Positions 44,173 through 53,459 are shown, numbered from the stretch's first letter. The stretch: 64,000 nt of DNA from Luedemannella flava (GCF_039528515.1 NZ_BAAALT010000008.1:1-64000); one strand, 5' to 3'. Numbers and translations: made by a program. Notes: generated by a model not told the origin, from the sequence alone.

Positions 44173-45210
44173 TCAGGCGCGGTGGGCGGCCGTGCTCTCC
44201 TCGAACCAGCCGAGCCGGTTGCCGGCGACGGCGATCATGGTGAGCACGATGACGAGCAGGAATCCGAACGCGCCGAACGTGGCCGGCCAGTTCGTCACCT
44301 GTCGCGGGCGGGCCGCCAGGTCGGCCAGGTCGGGTGCGGCGTCGCCGCCGTTGGGCAGGGCGATCACGCCGCCCGCCGCGTCGCTGGTCGGCGGGACGAC
44401 CTGGGGGGCCCCGGCGGACGTGGGTGCGGCGGTGGTCGTCGGCGCGGCACGGGTGGGCCCGGTGTTGTCGCCGGCCGTGCGGCCGTCATCGTCGCCGTCC
44501 CGGGGGGCGCTCGCTGTCGCCCCGATCGTGGGCCGGCCCGGCGGGTTGAGCGCGGGCGGCTCGGACGGACGCGGGCGAGGAGGGGCGAAGCCGCTCGGTG
44601 GCGCGGCCACGACGTCCACCCGGCCGAACGTCGGCAGCCAGCCCGTGCGGCCGTCCGCGCCCGCGGTCAGCGCGACCCAACCGGCCCAGCCGGTCGACGC
44701 TTCCCGCGGGGCGCGCAGGGTCACCTCGGCGGTCTGCCAACCGGCGCGCGAGACGGTGAAGTTGCAGGTGATCTTCGTGCGGGCCTGGGCGCACGTCGTG
44801 GCGACGCCGCTGACCGTCACCTTGCGGGCGTCCAGGCCGGCGGTCTCCAGCACGACGGTCACCCGGCTGACGCCCTCGGGGGCGTACGCCCCGAAGGGCA
44901 CCTTCACCGTGGTGCCCCGCGCCACCCTGGCGCGCGGGTCGCGCGCGTCGACCCAGTACGCGTACACGCGGGGAGTGTCGTTGACGCCCGCGTGCCGGGG
45001 CTCGTTGCGGAACGAACGGTCATCGGTCCGGGAAAAGCCCGAACGCGCCGCCCAGTTACGCTCATCGTCCGAGGCCAGTGCCGTCGGGGCGGTGGTGAGC
45101 ACGGCCAGGGTGCCGACCGCGAGCGTGCCGCTGGCCATCGCGGCGCCGAGGCGGACGATGCCGCGTCGACCCCAACGGCTGTGCCGCCTCCGAGTGCCCG
45201 GTGAACCCAC
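44173..45210 (-). CDS. Secreted protein with C-terminal membrane anchor
   Basis: A 345-residue protein with an N-terminal signal (AAMASGTLAVGTLAVLTTAP), a beta-rich domain of about 140 residues with two Cys, a long Pro/Thr/Ala-rich region (about 170-290), and a C-terminal helix (FGAFGFLLVIVLTMIAVAGN) followed by a short tail. The design is of a cell-surface protein held by a C-terminal anchor; no sortase motif was seen. GGAGG about seven bases upstream supports GTG 45210. Function unknown. Confidence 0.65.
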   Translation of the reverse strand: MGSPGTRRRHSRWGRRGIVRLGAAMASGTLAVGTLAVLTTAPTALASDDERNWAARSGFSRTDDRSFRNEPRHAGVNDTPRVYAYWVDARDPRARVARGTTVKVPFGAYAPEGVSRVTVVLETAGLDARKVTVSGVATTCAQARTKITCNFTVSRAGWQTAEVTLRAPREASTGWAGWVALTAGADGRTGWLPTFGRVDVVAAPPSGFAPPRPRPSEPPALNPPGRPTIGATASAPRDGDDDGRTAGDNTGPTRAAPTTTAAPTSAGAPQVVPPTSDAAGGVIALPNGGDAAPDLADLAARPRQVTNWPATFGAFGFLLVIVLTMIAVAGNRLGWFEESTAAHRA

Positions 45211-45314
45211 GTCGCCGCCTCCATCCGACCGGCCCCCGCCCGGCCACGGAGTATAGGGCCTCGGACGGGTCCGCGTCGCGTCCACGACGTTCGGTATCCA
45301 CCGTCGCGGATCGG

Positions 45315-46334
45315 TTACGCCGGCGTGGGCGGCTCCGACAGCAGGCCAGCGAAGTGACAGGCGCTCGGGTGCGGGTCGGCGTCGCGTACCGCCAGGGGTG
45401 GCTCCTCGACGGCGCAGACGTCCTGCGCCTTGAAGCAACGGGTACGGAAGCGGCACCCCGACGGCGGGTTCGCCGGCGACGGCACGTCGCCCGACAGCCG
45501 GATCACCGCGCGGTGCGCGCGGGCCGTCGGGTCGGGCACCGGCACCGCCGACAACAGCGCCTGCGTGTACGGGTGCGTCGCGCGCGTGTAGATCTCGTCC
45601 TCGGTGCCGATCTCCACGACCTTGCCGAGGTACATGACCGCGACCCGGTCGGAGATGTGCCGCACCACCGACAGGTCGTGGGCGATGAACAGGTACGACA
45701 GGCCGAGCTCGCCCTGCAGGCGTTCGAGCAGGTTGATGACCTGCGCCTGGATCGACACGTCGAGCGCCGAGACCGGCTCGTCGCAGATGATGATCTCTGG
45801 GCGGAGGGCGAGCGCGCGGGCGATGCCGATGCGCTGGCGCTGCCCGCCGGAGAACTGGTGCGGGTACCGGTTGAGGTGTTCGGGGTTGAGGCCCACGTAG
45901 TTGAGCAGCTCCCGCACGCGCGTCGCCCGCGACCCCTTCGGCGCCACGTCGGTGTGGATGTCGAACGGCTCACCGATGATGTCGCCCACCGTCATCCGGG
46001 GGTTCAGCGACGTGTACGGGTCCTGCATGACCATCTGCACGTTGCGGCGCAGCCGGCGCAGCTCCGGGCCGGACATCGCGAAGATGTCCCGGTCGCCGAA
46101 GCGCACCCGGCCGGCGGTCGGCGTCTCCAGCCGCATGAGCAGCTTCGCCAGCGTCGACTTGCCGCAGCCCGATTCGCCCACGACGCCCAGCGTCTCGCCC
46201 TTGTGCAGGGTCAGGCTCACCCCGTCGACCGCCTTGACGGCGCCGATCTTCTTCTTGAACACGATCCCGCGGGTGATCGGGAAGTGTTTGACCAGGCCCT
46301 CGACCGTCAGGATGGGGTCACCGGATGGTGCCAT
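45315..46334 (-). CDS. oppF: Peptide ABC transporter ATP-binding protein, OppF/DppF-like
   Basis: A 339-residue ATPase with Walker A GESGCGKSTL, signature FSGGQRQRIGIARAL, Walker B IICDEPVSALD and H-loop AHDLSVV. The C-terminal oligopeptide-transporter extension has the Cys-rich motif SGCRFRTRCFKAQDVC. ATG 46334 follows AGGAGGTC, with a 17-base overlap of the upstream ATPase gene. Confidence 0.93.
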   Translation of the reverse strand: MAPSGDPILTVEGLVKHFPITRGIVFKKKIGAVKAVDGVSLTLHKGETLGVVGESGCGKSTLAKLLMRLETPTAGRVRFGDRDIFAMSGPELRRLRRNVQMVMQDPYTSLNPRMTVGDIIGEPFDIHTDVAPKGSRATRVRELLNYVGLNPEHLNRYPHQFSGGQRQRIGIARALALRPEIIICDEPVSALDVSIQAQVINLLERLQGELGLSYLFIAHDLSVVRHISDRVAVMYLGKVVEIGTEDEIYTRATHPYTQALLSAVPVPDPTARAHRAVIRLSGDVPSPANPPSGCRFRTRCFKAQDVCAVEEPPLAVRDADPHPSACHFAGLLSEPPTPA

Positions 46335-47364
46335 CGAGGACCTCCTGGGCGAAGTGGCAGGCGCTGGTGCGGCCGTTGCCCAGCTCCATCTGCGGGGGCA
46401 CCTGCTCGACACAGATCTCCTCGGCGTACGGGCAGCGTGGGTGGAACGTGCAGCCGCTCGGCGGATGCATCAGGTTCGGCGGGAGTCCCTTGATGGTGGT
46501 CAGCTCGGTGCCGCGGGTGTCGAGCCGGGGGATCGACTCGAGCAGACCCTTCGTGTACGGGTGGGCCGGGTTCGCGTACAGGCTGTGCACGTCGGCGTGC
46601 TCCACGATGCGGCCGGCGTACATGACGGCGATGCGGTCGGCCACGTCGGCGACGACGCCGAGGTCGTGGGTGATGAGGATCATCGCCATGTTCAGGTCCC
46701 GGCGCAGGTCGCCGAGCAGGTCCATGACCTGCGCCTGGACGGTCACGTCGAGGGCGGTGGTCGGCTCGTCGGCGATGAGCACCTTGGGGTTCAGCGCGAG
46801 CGCCATGGCGATCATGACGCGTTGGCGCATGCCCCCGGAGAACTGGTGGGGGAAGTCGCCGAGCCGGGTGCGCGCCGCCGGGATCCGGACGAGGTCCATG
46901 AGCTCGACGGCCCGGGCGTTCGCGTCGGACCTGCTCATCCCCGCGCGGCGGCGCAGCGTCTCGGTGATCTGGTAGCCGACGGTGAAGACGGGGTTCAGGG
47001 CCGACAGCGCGTCCTGGAAGATCATGGCGACGCTCTGGCCGCGCACCTGCCGCCGGTCGGCCTCCTCCATCTCCAGCAGGTCGTTGCCCTTGAACAGGAT
47101 CCGTCCGCCGGTGATCCTGCCGGGCGGCATGTCGAGGATGCCCATGATGGCCTGCGCGGTCACCGACTTGCCGGAGCCGGACTCGCCCAGCACGGCCAGC
47201 GTCTCCCCGGGGTCGAGGTGGTACGACACGCCGTTGATCACCTTCGCCACGCCGTCGCGGGTGTGGAACTCGATGAACAGGTCCCGGACCTCCAGCAGGT
47301 GCGGCGCGGCGCCACGAGGGGCGGGTCCGATCCCGCCGGACGCCTCGACTGTCAGGTGTGTCAT
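46318..47364 (-). CDS. oppD: Peptide ABC transporter ATP-binding protein, OppD/DppD-like
   Basis: A 348-residue ATPase, partner of OppF. Walker A GESGSGKSVT, signature FSGGMRQRVMIAMAL, Walker B LIADEPTTALD, H-loop THDLGVV, and the Cys-containing C-terminal motif SGCTFHPRCPYAEEIC. GGAGGCGGG precedes ATG 47364. Eleven bases separate it from the permease gene. Confidence 0.94.
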   Translation of the reverse strand: MTHLTVEASGGIGPAPRGAAPHLLEVRDLFIEFHTRDGVAKVINGVSYHLDPGETLAVLGESGSGKSVTAQAIMGILDMPPGRITGGRILFKGNDLLEMEEADRRQVRGQSVAMIFQDALSALNPVFTVGYQITETLRRRAGMSRSDANARAVELMDLVRIPAARTRLGDFPHQFSGGMRQRVMIAMALALNPKVLIADEPTTALDVTVQAQVMDLLGDLRRDLNMAMILITHDLGVVADVADRIAVMYAGRIVEHADVHSLYANPAHPYTKGLLESIPRLDTRGTELTTIKGLPPNLMHPPSGCTFHPRCPYAEEICVEQVPPQMELGNGRTSACHFAQEVLDGTIR

Positions 47365-47375
47365 GCCCGCCTCCG

Positions 47376-48362
47376 CTAGCGCAGTTTCGGGTCGAAGGCG
47401 TCGCGGATCGCGTCGCCCAGCATGATGAAGGCCAGCACGGTCAGCGCGAGGAACACCGACGGTACGATCAGCGGCGTGACCGCCTCGCGCATGTGCAGCC
47501 GGCCGCTGTCGATCGAGATGCCCCACGAGATGGTCGGGCTCTGCAGGCCGATGCCGAGGAAAGACAGGGTGGCCTCGGTGGCGATGAACGAGCCCAACGC
47601 GATCGTGATGATGACGAGTACGGGCGCGATCGAGTTCGGCAGGATGTGCCGCCACATGATGCGGCCGTTGCCCGCGCCGAGCATGCGCGCCGCCTGCACG
47701 TAGTCCTGCTGCTTGGCGGTGATGACCGAGGAGCGGATGACGCGCGCCGCCGTGGTCCAGCCGAGCAGACCCAGGACGAGGACGACGGCGGCGATGCGCG
47801 TCTTCTCGTGACCGCTCGGCACCCGGCCCATCACCACGATTGCCGCGAGCAGTAGCGGGATGCCCAGGACGATGTCGACGATCCGGGACAGGACCGCGTC
47901 GGGCCAGCCACCGAAGAAGCCGGCGACCATGCCCACGAGGATCGCGATGAGCCCCGCGGTGAGCGCCGCGAGCCCGCCGACGAGCAGCGAGGCGCGGGCC
48001 CCGTAGACGGCGCGGGCGTAGACGTCGCAGCCCTGGAAGTCGAACCCGAAGATGGCCGCGCCCTGCGGGCCGTGGTGCTGCATACGCAGGGCGCAGTCGT
48101 TCGGGTCGGCCGAGGTGAACAGTTGCGGCACGATCGCCATGAGCAGGGCGATCAGCGCGATCACCAGGGCGATCCAGAACAGCGGGTTGCGGCGCAGGTC
48201 GCGCCACGCGTCGCCGGCCAGGCTGCGCGGCCTTCCGGGCACCGCGCTGGGCGTCGGCGGCACCCCGATGTCCGACGGCTGTCCGGGCGCGTTCGGATTG
48301 CCGGCCGGCCCGGGCGTGGCGGTGTGCAACTCGGTAGCCGCCACCGTCTCGAAGTCGCTCAC
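47376..48362 (-). CDS. oppC: Peptide ABC transporter permease, OppC/DppC-like
   Basis: A 328-residue permease with an N-terminal Pro/Gly-rich tail, six membrane segments and the EAA loop (VITAKQQDYVQAARMLGAGN). It begins at GTG 48362, which lies inside the arm of a perfect 11-bp hairpin, while the ribosome binding site CGGAGGT lies in its loop. Translation may therefore depend on hairpin opening or on coupling to oppB. Confidence 0.92.
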   Translation of the reverse strand: MSDFETVAATELHTATPGPAGNPNAPGQPSDIGVPPTPSAVPGRPRSLAGDAWRDLRRNPLFWIALVIALIALLMAIVPQLFTSADPNDCALRMQHHGPQGAAIFGFDFQGCDVYARAVYGARASLLVGGLAALTAGLIAILVGMVAGFFGGWPDAVLSRIVDIVLGIPLLLAAIVVMGRVPSGHEKTRIAAVVLVLGLLGWTTAARVIRSSVITAKQQDYVQAARMLGAGNGRIMWRHILPNSIAPVLVIITIALGSFIATEATLSFLGIGLQSPTISWGISIDSGRLHMREAVTPLIVPSVFLALTVLAFIMLGDAIRDAFDPKLR

Positions 48363-48398
48363 GCCAACACCTCCGCTGCGCTCCGGCGTTGGCGTGAG
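48358..48398 (-). promoter_or_regulatory. Hairpin sequestering the oppC start codon
   Basis: CTCACGCCAAC (48358-48368) is complementary to GTTGGCGTGAG (48388-48398), 11 bp perfect, 19-base loop. On the mRNA strand the GTG start is in the 3-prime arm and the Shine-Dalgarno in the loop next to it. Confidence 0.6.
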
Positions 48399-48410
48399 TC
48401 ATCACTGAGC

Positions 48411-48445
48411 TGACGGTTCACTCGCTGACGCTCGTTCACTGCCTC
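48411..48445. repeat. Dispersed intergenic repeat, copy 2
   Basis: TGACGGTTCACTCGCTGACG and following bases resemble copy 1 at 31438-31472. It lies between oppB and oppC. Confidence 0.5.
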
Positions 48446-48449
48446 CACC

Positions 48450-49385
48450 TCACTCATACCGGATCCGCGGGTCGAGTACGGCGTAGAGCACGTCGACGAC
48501 GAGGTTGATGACGAGGTAGACGACCACGAGGACGCTCACGAAACCGATCACCAGCGGCCCGTCGCCGGTGCGGATGGAGCGGAACAGGTACTGCCCGACG
48601 CCGGGGACGTTGAACACGCCCTCGGTCACGATCGCGCCGCCCATGAGGTTTCCCAGCTCGACGCCGAGGAACGTCACGATCGGGATGAGCGAGTTGCGCA
48701 GCACGTGGACGCCGATGACCCGGCGCGGCTGCAGGCCCTTGGAGCGGGCCGTGCGGACGTAGTCGGAGCGGAGGTTCTCGCCGACCGACGCGCGGGTCAG
48801 GCGCAGGGCCGTGGCCAGCGACAACGAGCCGAGGACCATGCCGGGCAGCAGGATCTGGTACAGGCTGGGATCGGCGCCCGCCGTGGCCGGGAAGATCGGC
48901 CACTTCACCGCGAACAGGTACTGCGCGACCGGCGCCAGCACGATCGACGGGATGCCGATCACGACGAGGGTCAGCACGAGCGTGCTGTTGTCGAGGATGC
49001 CGCCGCGCCGGATGCCGGCGATCACGCCGCCCGTCACGCCGAAGATGATCGTGAAGAGGATCGCCACGACGGCGAGCTTGGCGGTGACCGGCCAGGCCCG
49101 GGCCAGGATCTCGTTGATCGGCTGGCCGGTGAGCGAGGTGCCGAAGTCCCCGTGCAGCAGTCCGCCGATGTAGTAGAAGTACTGCGCGAAGAAGCCCTCG
49201 TTGAGGTGGAATTCCTGGATCATCGCGTTCAGCTGCGCTTCGCTGACCGGCCGCTCGCCGGCCAGGGACTGCGCGACGTTGCGCGCGTCGCCCCGGCCCG
49301 CGAACATGAGGGCGAAGACGATCAAGGTCGTGCCGAAGAAGGCAAGGACCATCTGGAGCAGCCGCCGCACGATGTAGCGGAACAT
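48450..49385 (-). CDS. oppB: Peptide ABC transporter permease, OppB/DppB-like
   Basis: A 311-residue permease starting FRYIVRRLLQMVLAFFGTTL with six membrane segments and the EAA loop (YVRTARSKGLQPRRVIGVHV). It pairs with OppC to form the channel. The gap to oppA upstream holds a very strong hairpin. Confidence 0.94.
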   Translation of the reverse strand: MFRYIVRRLLQMVLAFFGTTLIVFALMFAGRGDARNVAQSLAGERPVSEAQLNAMIQEFHLNEGFFAQYFYYIGGLLHGDFGTSLTGQPINEILARAWPVTAKLAVVAILFTIIFGVTGGVIAGIRRGGILDNSTLVLTLVVIGIPSIVLAPVAQYLFAVKWPIFPATAGADPSLYQILLPGMVLGSLSLATALRLTRASVGENLRSDYVRTARSKGLQPRRVIGVHVLRNSLIPIVTFLGVELGNLMGGAIVTEGVFNVPGVGQYLFRSIRTGDGPLVIGFVSVLVVVYLVINLVVDVLYAVLDPRIRYE

Positions 49386-49470
49386 GCCCCTAGTCTCTCC
49401 GCAGATCGCCCTTAAGCATGGCTTATCGGCGGAAAAGACGGTATTCAGGCTTCGGGGATGTATCCCCTAC

Positions 49471-49511
49471 GCGCCGGCGGGCCGCCCCGATGAGGGGCGG
49501 CCCGCCGGCGC
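49471..49511 (-). terminator. Perfect 18-bp hairpin between oppA and oppB
   Basis: Arms 49471-49488 and 49494-49511 pair without mismatch around GATGA. It probably stops most transcripts after oppA so that the binding protein is made in excess over the transporter. Confidence 0.75.
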
Positions 49512-49527
49512 GGACCCGGTCACGAGG

Positions 49528-51171
49528 TCAGGAGACGACCTCGATCTGGAGCAGGTCGACCCGGTTGAACAGGTCCATCGCGACGTTGCGGGTGCGCTCG
49601 GAGTGACCGAACACGTTCTGCCCGAACCGCATGGGCATGACCGGCATCTCCTTGGCGAGGATGTCCTCCGCCGCCTGGTACTTGACGATCGCGGCCTCGG
49701 CGGTCTCGGCCTGCTGGCCGGCGGCCACCAGGTCGTCGAACTCCTTGTTGCTGAACCCGTAGTAGTTCGACGAGCCGTTGGTCGTGTACAGCGGGCCCAG
49801 GTAGTTCTCCATGGACGGGTAGTCCATGACCCAGCCCATGCGGAACATGCCGACGTTCTGCTTCTTGTCCAGCTTGGTGAGCAGATCCGCGAACTTGGCC
49901 TCCGGCTGCGCGGTGCAGGTCACGCCCAGGTTGTTCTTGAGCTGGTTGCAGGTCGCCTCGACCCAGTCCTTGTGCCCACCGTCCGCGTTGTACGTGATGA
50001 CCAGGCTCGACGGCCCGGCCGCGGCCGTGTACGCCTCCTTGGCCGCCGTCGGGTTGTACTTGCACGCGTCGCCGCAGGTGTCGGGCCGGTAGCCGGCCAC
50101 GACCGGCGACACGAACGACCTGGCGGAGGTCTGCGAACCCTTGAAGATCGCGGTCACCTGTTCGTCCCGGTCGATCGCCATCGAGATGGCCTTGCGGACC
50201 TCGACCTTGGCGAACTTCGGGTCGTACGTGGGGAACGCCAGGATCTGCAGCGACGACGCCGGGCTCTTGAGGAACCGGTCGCCCAGGTCGTTCGGGGCGG
50301 TGGTCAGGTTCTCCGTCGGGATCTGCTTCATCACGTCGACGTTGCCCGCGAGCAGGTCGTTGTACTCGGCCGTGGGCTGCAGGTACACCTTGAAGATGGC
50401 GCCGGCGACCTTGGGCTTGGTGCCCGGGTACGCGTCGTAGCGCTCGACCTCGATCTGCTGGTCGTGCTGCCACGTGCCCTTCATCTTGAACGGGCCGTTG
50501 CCGACCGGGGCGTTCTCGAAGTCCTTCTTGACGCTGCCGTCGCTCTCGAACGCCGCCTTCGGCAGCGGGTAGAACGCGGTGTAGCCGAGCAGCGTCTTGA
50601 AGTCGATGAACGGGTTGGTCAGGTCGACGGTGTACGTCAGGTCGTCGACCTTCTTCAGGCCGGACAGCGTCTTGGCCTTGGGCACGGGCGCCGTCTTCGG
50701 GCCGTCGCCGTCGGGGTCCGACGTGTTCATGTCGGCGTACCCGGCGATCTTGTCAAAGAAGTAGTTGTTGTTCTGGCCGTTCGGGCCGTAGGCGCCGTAG
50801 TTCCAGGAGTCGATGAAGCTGTCGGACGTGACCTTCTCGCCGTTGTGGAACGTGTAGCCGTCCTTCAGCTTGATGGTCCACGTCTTGTTGCCGTTGGACG
50901 GGGTGATCGACTCCGCCGCCACCTCGTACGGCTTGTTCTGCGCGTCGTAGTCCACCAGCGGTGTGTACAGCGCCGCGAGGACCTGCGAGCCGCTGGTCTC
51001 GTTGGTGTTGGTCGGGATCAGGAACTGCGGCTCGGCGATGCCGATGGTGACCACCGCGCTGGTGTTCGCACTGCCGCCCCCCTCGTCGTCCCCGCCGCAG
51101 CCGGCCAGTGCGCTGGTCACGACGATCAGGCTTGCGGGCACGGCCCAGGCGGCACGCCTGCGGACCTGCAT
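49528..51171 (-). CDS. oppA: Peptide ABC transporter substrate-binding lipoprotein
   Basis: A 547-residue SBP family 5 protein. The signal ends at the lipobox LAGC (about residues 22-25), followed by an acidic Gly/Ser linker. Conserved features include VTSDSFIDSWNYG, NAPVGNGPFKMKG and VRKAISMAIDRD. It captures peptides outside the membrane for the OppBCDF transporter. ATG 51171 has AGGAACC just upstream. Promoter is expected in the 275-bp gap shared with folD. Confidence 0.93.
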   Translation of the reverse strand: MQVRRRAAWAVPASLIVVTSALAGCGGDDEGGGSANTSAVVTIGIAEPQFLIPTNTNETSGSQVLAALYTPLVDYDAQNKPYEVAAESITPSNGNKTWTIKLKDGYTFHNGEKVTSDSFIDSWNYGAYGPNGQNNNYFFDKIAGYADMNTSDPDGDGPKTAPVPKAKTLSGLKKVDDLTYTVDLTNPFIDFKTLLGYTAFYPLPKAAFESDGSVKKDFENAPVGNGPFKMKGTWQHDQQIEVERYDAYPGTKPKVAGAIFKVYLQPTAEYNDLLAGNVDVMKQIPTENLTTAPNDLGDRFLKSPASSLQILAFPTYDPKFAKVEVRKAISMAIDRDEQVTAIFKGSQTSARSFVSPVVAGYRPDTCGDACKYNPTAAKEAYTAAAGPSSLVITYNADGGHKDWVEATCNQLKNNLGVTCTAQPEAKFADLLTKLDKKQNVGMFRMGWVMDYPSMENYLGPLYTTNGSSNYYGFSNKEFDDLVAAGQQAETAEAAIVKYQAAEDILAKEMPVMPMRFGQNVFGHSERTRNVAMDLFNRVDLLQIEVVS

Positions 51172-51434
51172 GGTTCCTCCTTGCCGCGCCGGCGCCGAGG
51201 CTCGGGCGGGCGCTTTCACGCTCCGGTGGTCAACGGCGGCGGCCGGTGGACTTTCTCCGGGCAGCACTCACCGTGACCAGGGTCTACTTATCAGGAATTA
51301 TCACCACAGATTCTCCCAACACTTGGTAGGACGGCGGCAATTGATTCGCCGATGCTCATAGCGAGCTATCGGGTCGATTACAGAGAGTTATCAGCTTGGC
51401 CGGGCCGGGCCGGGGGCGCGAACCGGCCACGTGG

Positions 51435-51440
51435 CAGGAT
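51435..51440 (+). promoter_or_regulatory. -10 element CAGGAT of leaderless folD transcript
   Basis: CAGGAT lies six bases before GTG 51447; this spacing fits a leaderless start. Confidence 0.4.
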
Positions 51441-51446
51441 CGGGGG

Positions 51447-52313
51447 GTGACCGCGACGCTTCTGGACGGCAAGATCACCGCCGCCACGATCAAGGACGAG
51501 CTCCGGGTACGGACGAAGGCGCTCGCCGAGCGCGGCATCCAGCCCGGGCTGGGCACCATCCTGGTCGGTGACGACCCCGGCTCGCACACCTACGTCGCGA
51601 TGAAGCACCGCGACTGCGCCGAGGTCGGGATCGTCTCGATCCGCAAGGACCTGCCCGCGACGGCCACCCAGGAAGAGGTTGACCGGGCCGTCGCGGAGCT
51701 CAACGCCGACCCCGCCTGCACCGGTTACCTGGTCCAGCTCCCGATGCCGCGCCAGATCGACCAGCAGCGCGTGCTGGAGGCGGTCGACCCCGCCAAGGAC
51801 GTGGACGGCCTGCACCCGGTCAGCCTCGGCCGGCTCGTCCTGGGCGTCCCGGGCTCGCTGCCCTGCACGCCCAAGGGCATCCTCGAACTGCTCCGCCGCT
51901 ACGGGGTGCCGATCGAGGGCGCGGAGGTGGTCATCATCGGCCGGGGCATCACCGTGGGCCGCCCGCTCGGCCTGCTGCTCACCCGTCGCTCGGAGAACGC
52001 GACGGTCACGTACTGCCACACCGGCACCCACGACCTCGTGGCGCACACCCGCCGCGCGGACATCGTGGTGGCCGCGGCCGGCGTCCCGGACATCCTCACG
52101 GCCGACATGGTCAAGCCCGGCGCGGCCGTGGTCGACCTCGGTACGGGCCGGCGGGTCGGCGACGACGGCGTGTCGCGCCTGGCCGGCGACGTGCACCCGG
52201 GCGTCGCCGAGGTGGCCGGCTACCTCACCCCGAACCCCGGCGGCGTCGGCCCGATGACGCGGGCGATGCTCCTGTCGAATGTGGTGGAGACCGCCGAACG
52301 CGCGGCCGGCTGA
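51447..52313 (+). CDS. folD: Methylenetetrahydrofolate dehydrogenase/cyclohydrolase
   Basis: Bifunctional enzyme making 10-formyl-THF for PurN and PurH. The 288-residue protein has the catalytic Lys in YVAMKHRDC, LPMPRQID and KDVDGLHPVS. The NADP loop is GRGITVGRPLG, in place of the common GRSxxVGxP, and the end is PNPGGVGPMTRAML. GTG 51447. Confidence 0.95.
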   Translation: MTATLLDGKITAATIKDELRVRTKALAERGIQPGLGTILVGDDPGSHTYVAMKHRDCAEVGIVSIRKDLPATATQEEVDRAVAELNADPACTGYLVQLPMPRQIDQQRVLEAVDPAKDVDGLHPVSLGRLVLGVPGSLPCTPKGILELLRRYGVPIEGAEVVIIGRGITVGRPLGLLLTRRSENATVTYCHTGTHDLVAHTRRADIVVAAAGVPDILTADMVKPGAAVVDLGTGRRVGDDGVSRLAGDVHPGVAEVAGYLTPNPGGVGPMTRAMLLSNVVETAERAAG

Positions 52314-52358
52314 GCGGCGTCCACCACCGCGGGTTACTGTGCAGAAACAGCAGGTTTT

Positions 52359-52375
52359 TTAACGCCGGTTAACGC
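52359..52375. promoter_or_regulatory. TTAACGC direct repeat upstream of mdh
   Basis: TTAACGC at 52359-52365 and 52369-52375 has a 10-bp period, and TTAAC/GTTAA also form a small inverted repeat. It follows a T6 run 15 bases upstream of ATG 52391. It may be an operator or part of the folD 3-prime end. Confidence 0.3.
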
Positions 52376-52390
52376 GGGAGACACCACGCC

Positions 52391-53341
52391 ATGGGCAAGA
52401 AGGTCACCGTCGTCGGCGCCGGATTCTACGGCTCCACGACCGCACAGCGCCTCGCCGAGTACGACGTCTTCGAGACGGTCGTGCTCACCGACATCATCGA
52501 GGGCAAGCCGCAGGGTCTCGCCCTCGACCTCAACCAGTCGCGGGCCATCGAGGGCTTCGAGACGAAGGTGGTCGGTGTCAGCACCGGCCCGAACGGCGAG
52601 GGCTACGAGGCGATCGAGGGCTCCGACGTCGTCGTCATCACCGCGGGCCTGCCCCGCAAGCCGGGCATGAGCCGGATGGACCTCCTGGGCGTCAACGCGA
52701 AGATCGTTCGCCAGGTGGCCGAGAACGTGGCCAAGTACGCGCCGAACGCCGTCGTCGTGGTGGTCTCCAACCCGCTCGACGAGATGACCGCGCTGGCCCA
52801 GATCGCCACCGCGTTCCCGAAGAACCGGGTGCTCGGCCAGGCCGGCGTGCTCGACACCGCCCGCTTCACCAACTTCGTCGCCGAGACCCTCGGCGTGCCG
52901 GTGAAGTCGGTCAAGACGCTGACCCTGGGCTCGCACGGCGACACCATGGTCCCGGTCCCGTCGCAGTGCACTGTGGACGGCAGGCCGCTCACCGAGCTGC
53001 TCCCGGCCGACAAGATCGAGGAGCTGGTCACCCGCACCCGCAACGGCGGCGCCGAGGTCGTGGCGCTGCTCAAGACCGGCTCGGCGTACTACGCCCCGTC
53101 GGCCGCCGCCGCCCGCATGGCCAAGGCGATCGCCGAGGACAGCGGCGAGGTCTGGCCGGTCTGCGCCTGGGTCGACGGCGAGTACGGCATCTCCGGCGTC
53201 TACCTCGGCGTGCTCGCCGAGCTGGGGGCCACCGGCGTCCGCAAGGTCGTCGAGACGCCGCTCACCGACGCGGAGCTCGCGTCGCTCAAGGAGGCCGCCG
53301 AGGCCGTCCGCGCCAAGCAGTCGGACGTCGCCGACCTGTAG
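52391..53341 (+). CDS. mdh: Malate dehydrogenase (LDH-like type)
   Basis: Oxidises malate to oxaloacetate with NAD in the TCA cycle. The 316-residue protein has the N-terminal GAGFYGSTTA, substrate Arg in LPRKPGMSRMDLL (the Arg at the specificity position indicates malate rather than lactate), VVVVSNPLDEMT, and catalytic His in LGSHGDTMVP. A strong terminator follows. Confidence 0.95.
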   Translation: MGKKVTVVGAGFYGSTTAQRLAEYDVFETVVLTDIIEGKPQGLALDLNQSRAIEGFETKVVGVSTGPNGEGYEAIEGSDVVVITAGLPRKPGMSRMDLLGVNAKIVRQVAENVAKYAPNAVVVVVSNPLDEMTALAQIATAFPKNRVLGQAGVLDTARFTNFVAETLGVPVKSVKTLTLGSHGDTMVPVPSQCTVDGRPLTELLPADKIEELVTRTRNGGAEVVALLKTGSAYYAPSAAAARMAKAIAEDSGEVWPVCAWVDGEYGISGVYLGVLAELGATGVRKVVETPLTDAELASLKEAAEAVRAKQSDVADL

Positions 53342-53352
53342 GGCCAACCGAC

Positions 53353-53389
53353 CGCGGCTCGGGCGTCCCCTGTGGACGCCCGGGCCGCG
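53353..53389 (+). terminator. mdh terminator
   Basis: CGCGGC-T-CGGGCGTCC pairs with GGACGCCCG-G-GCCGCG around a short loop, 12 bases after the mdh stop. Confidence 0.75.
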
Positions 53390-53459
53390 TCGCGCTTTCG
53401 GGTGAATGCCGCCACGCGGGCTTGCGGCGCCAAAGTCGACCGCCGCCAGCGTCGGCGCC

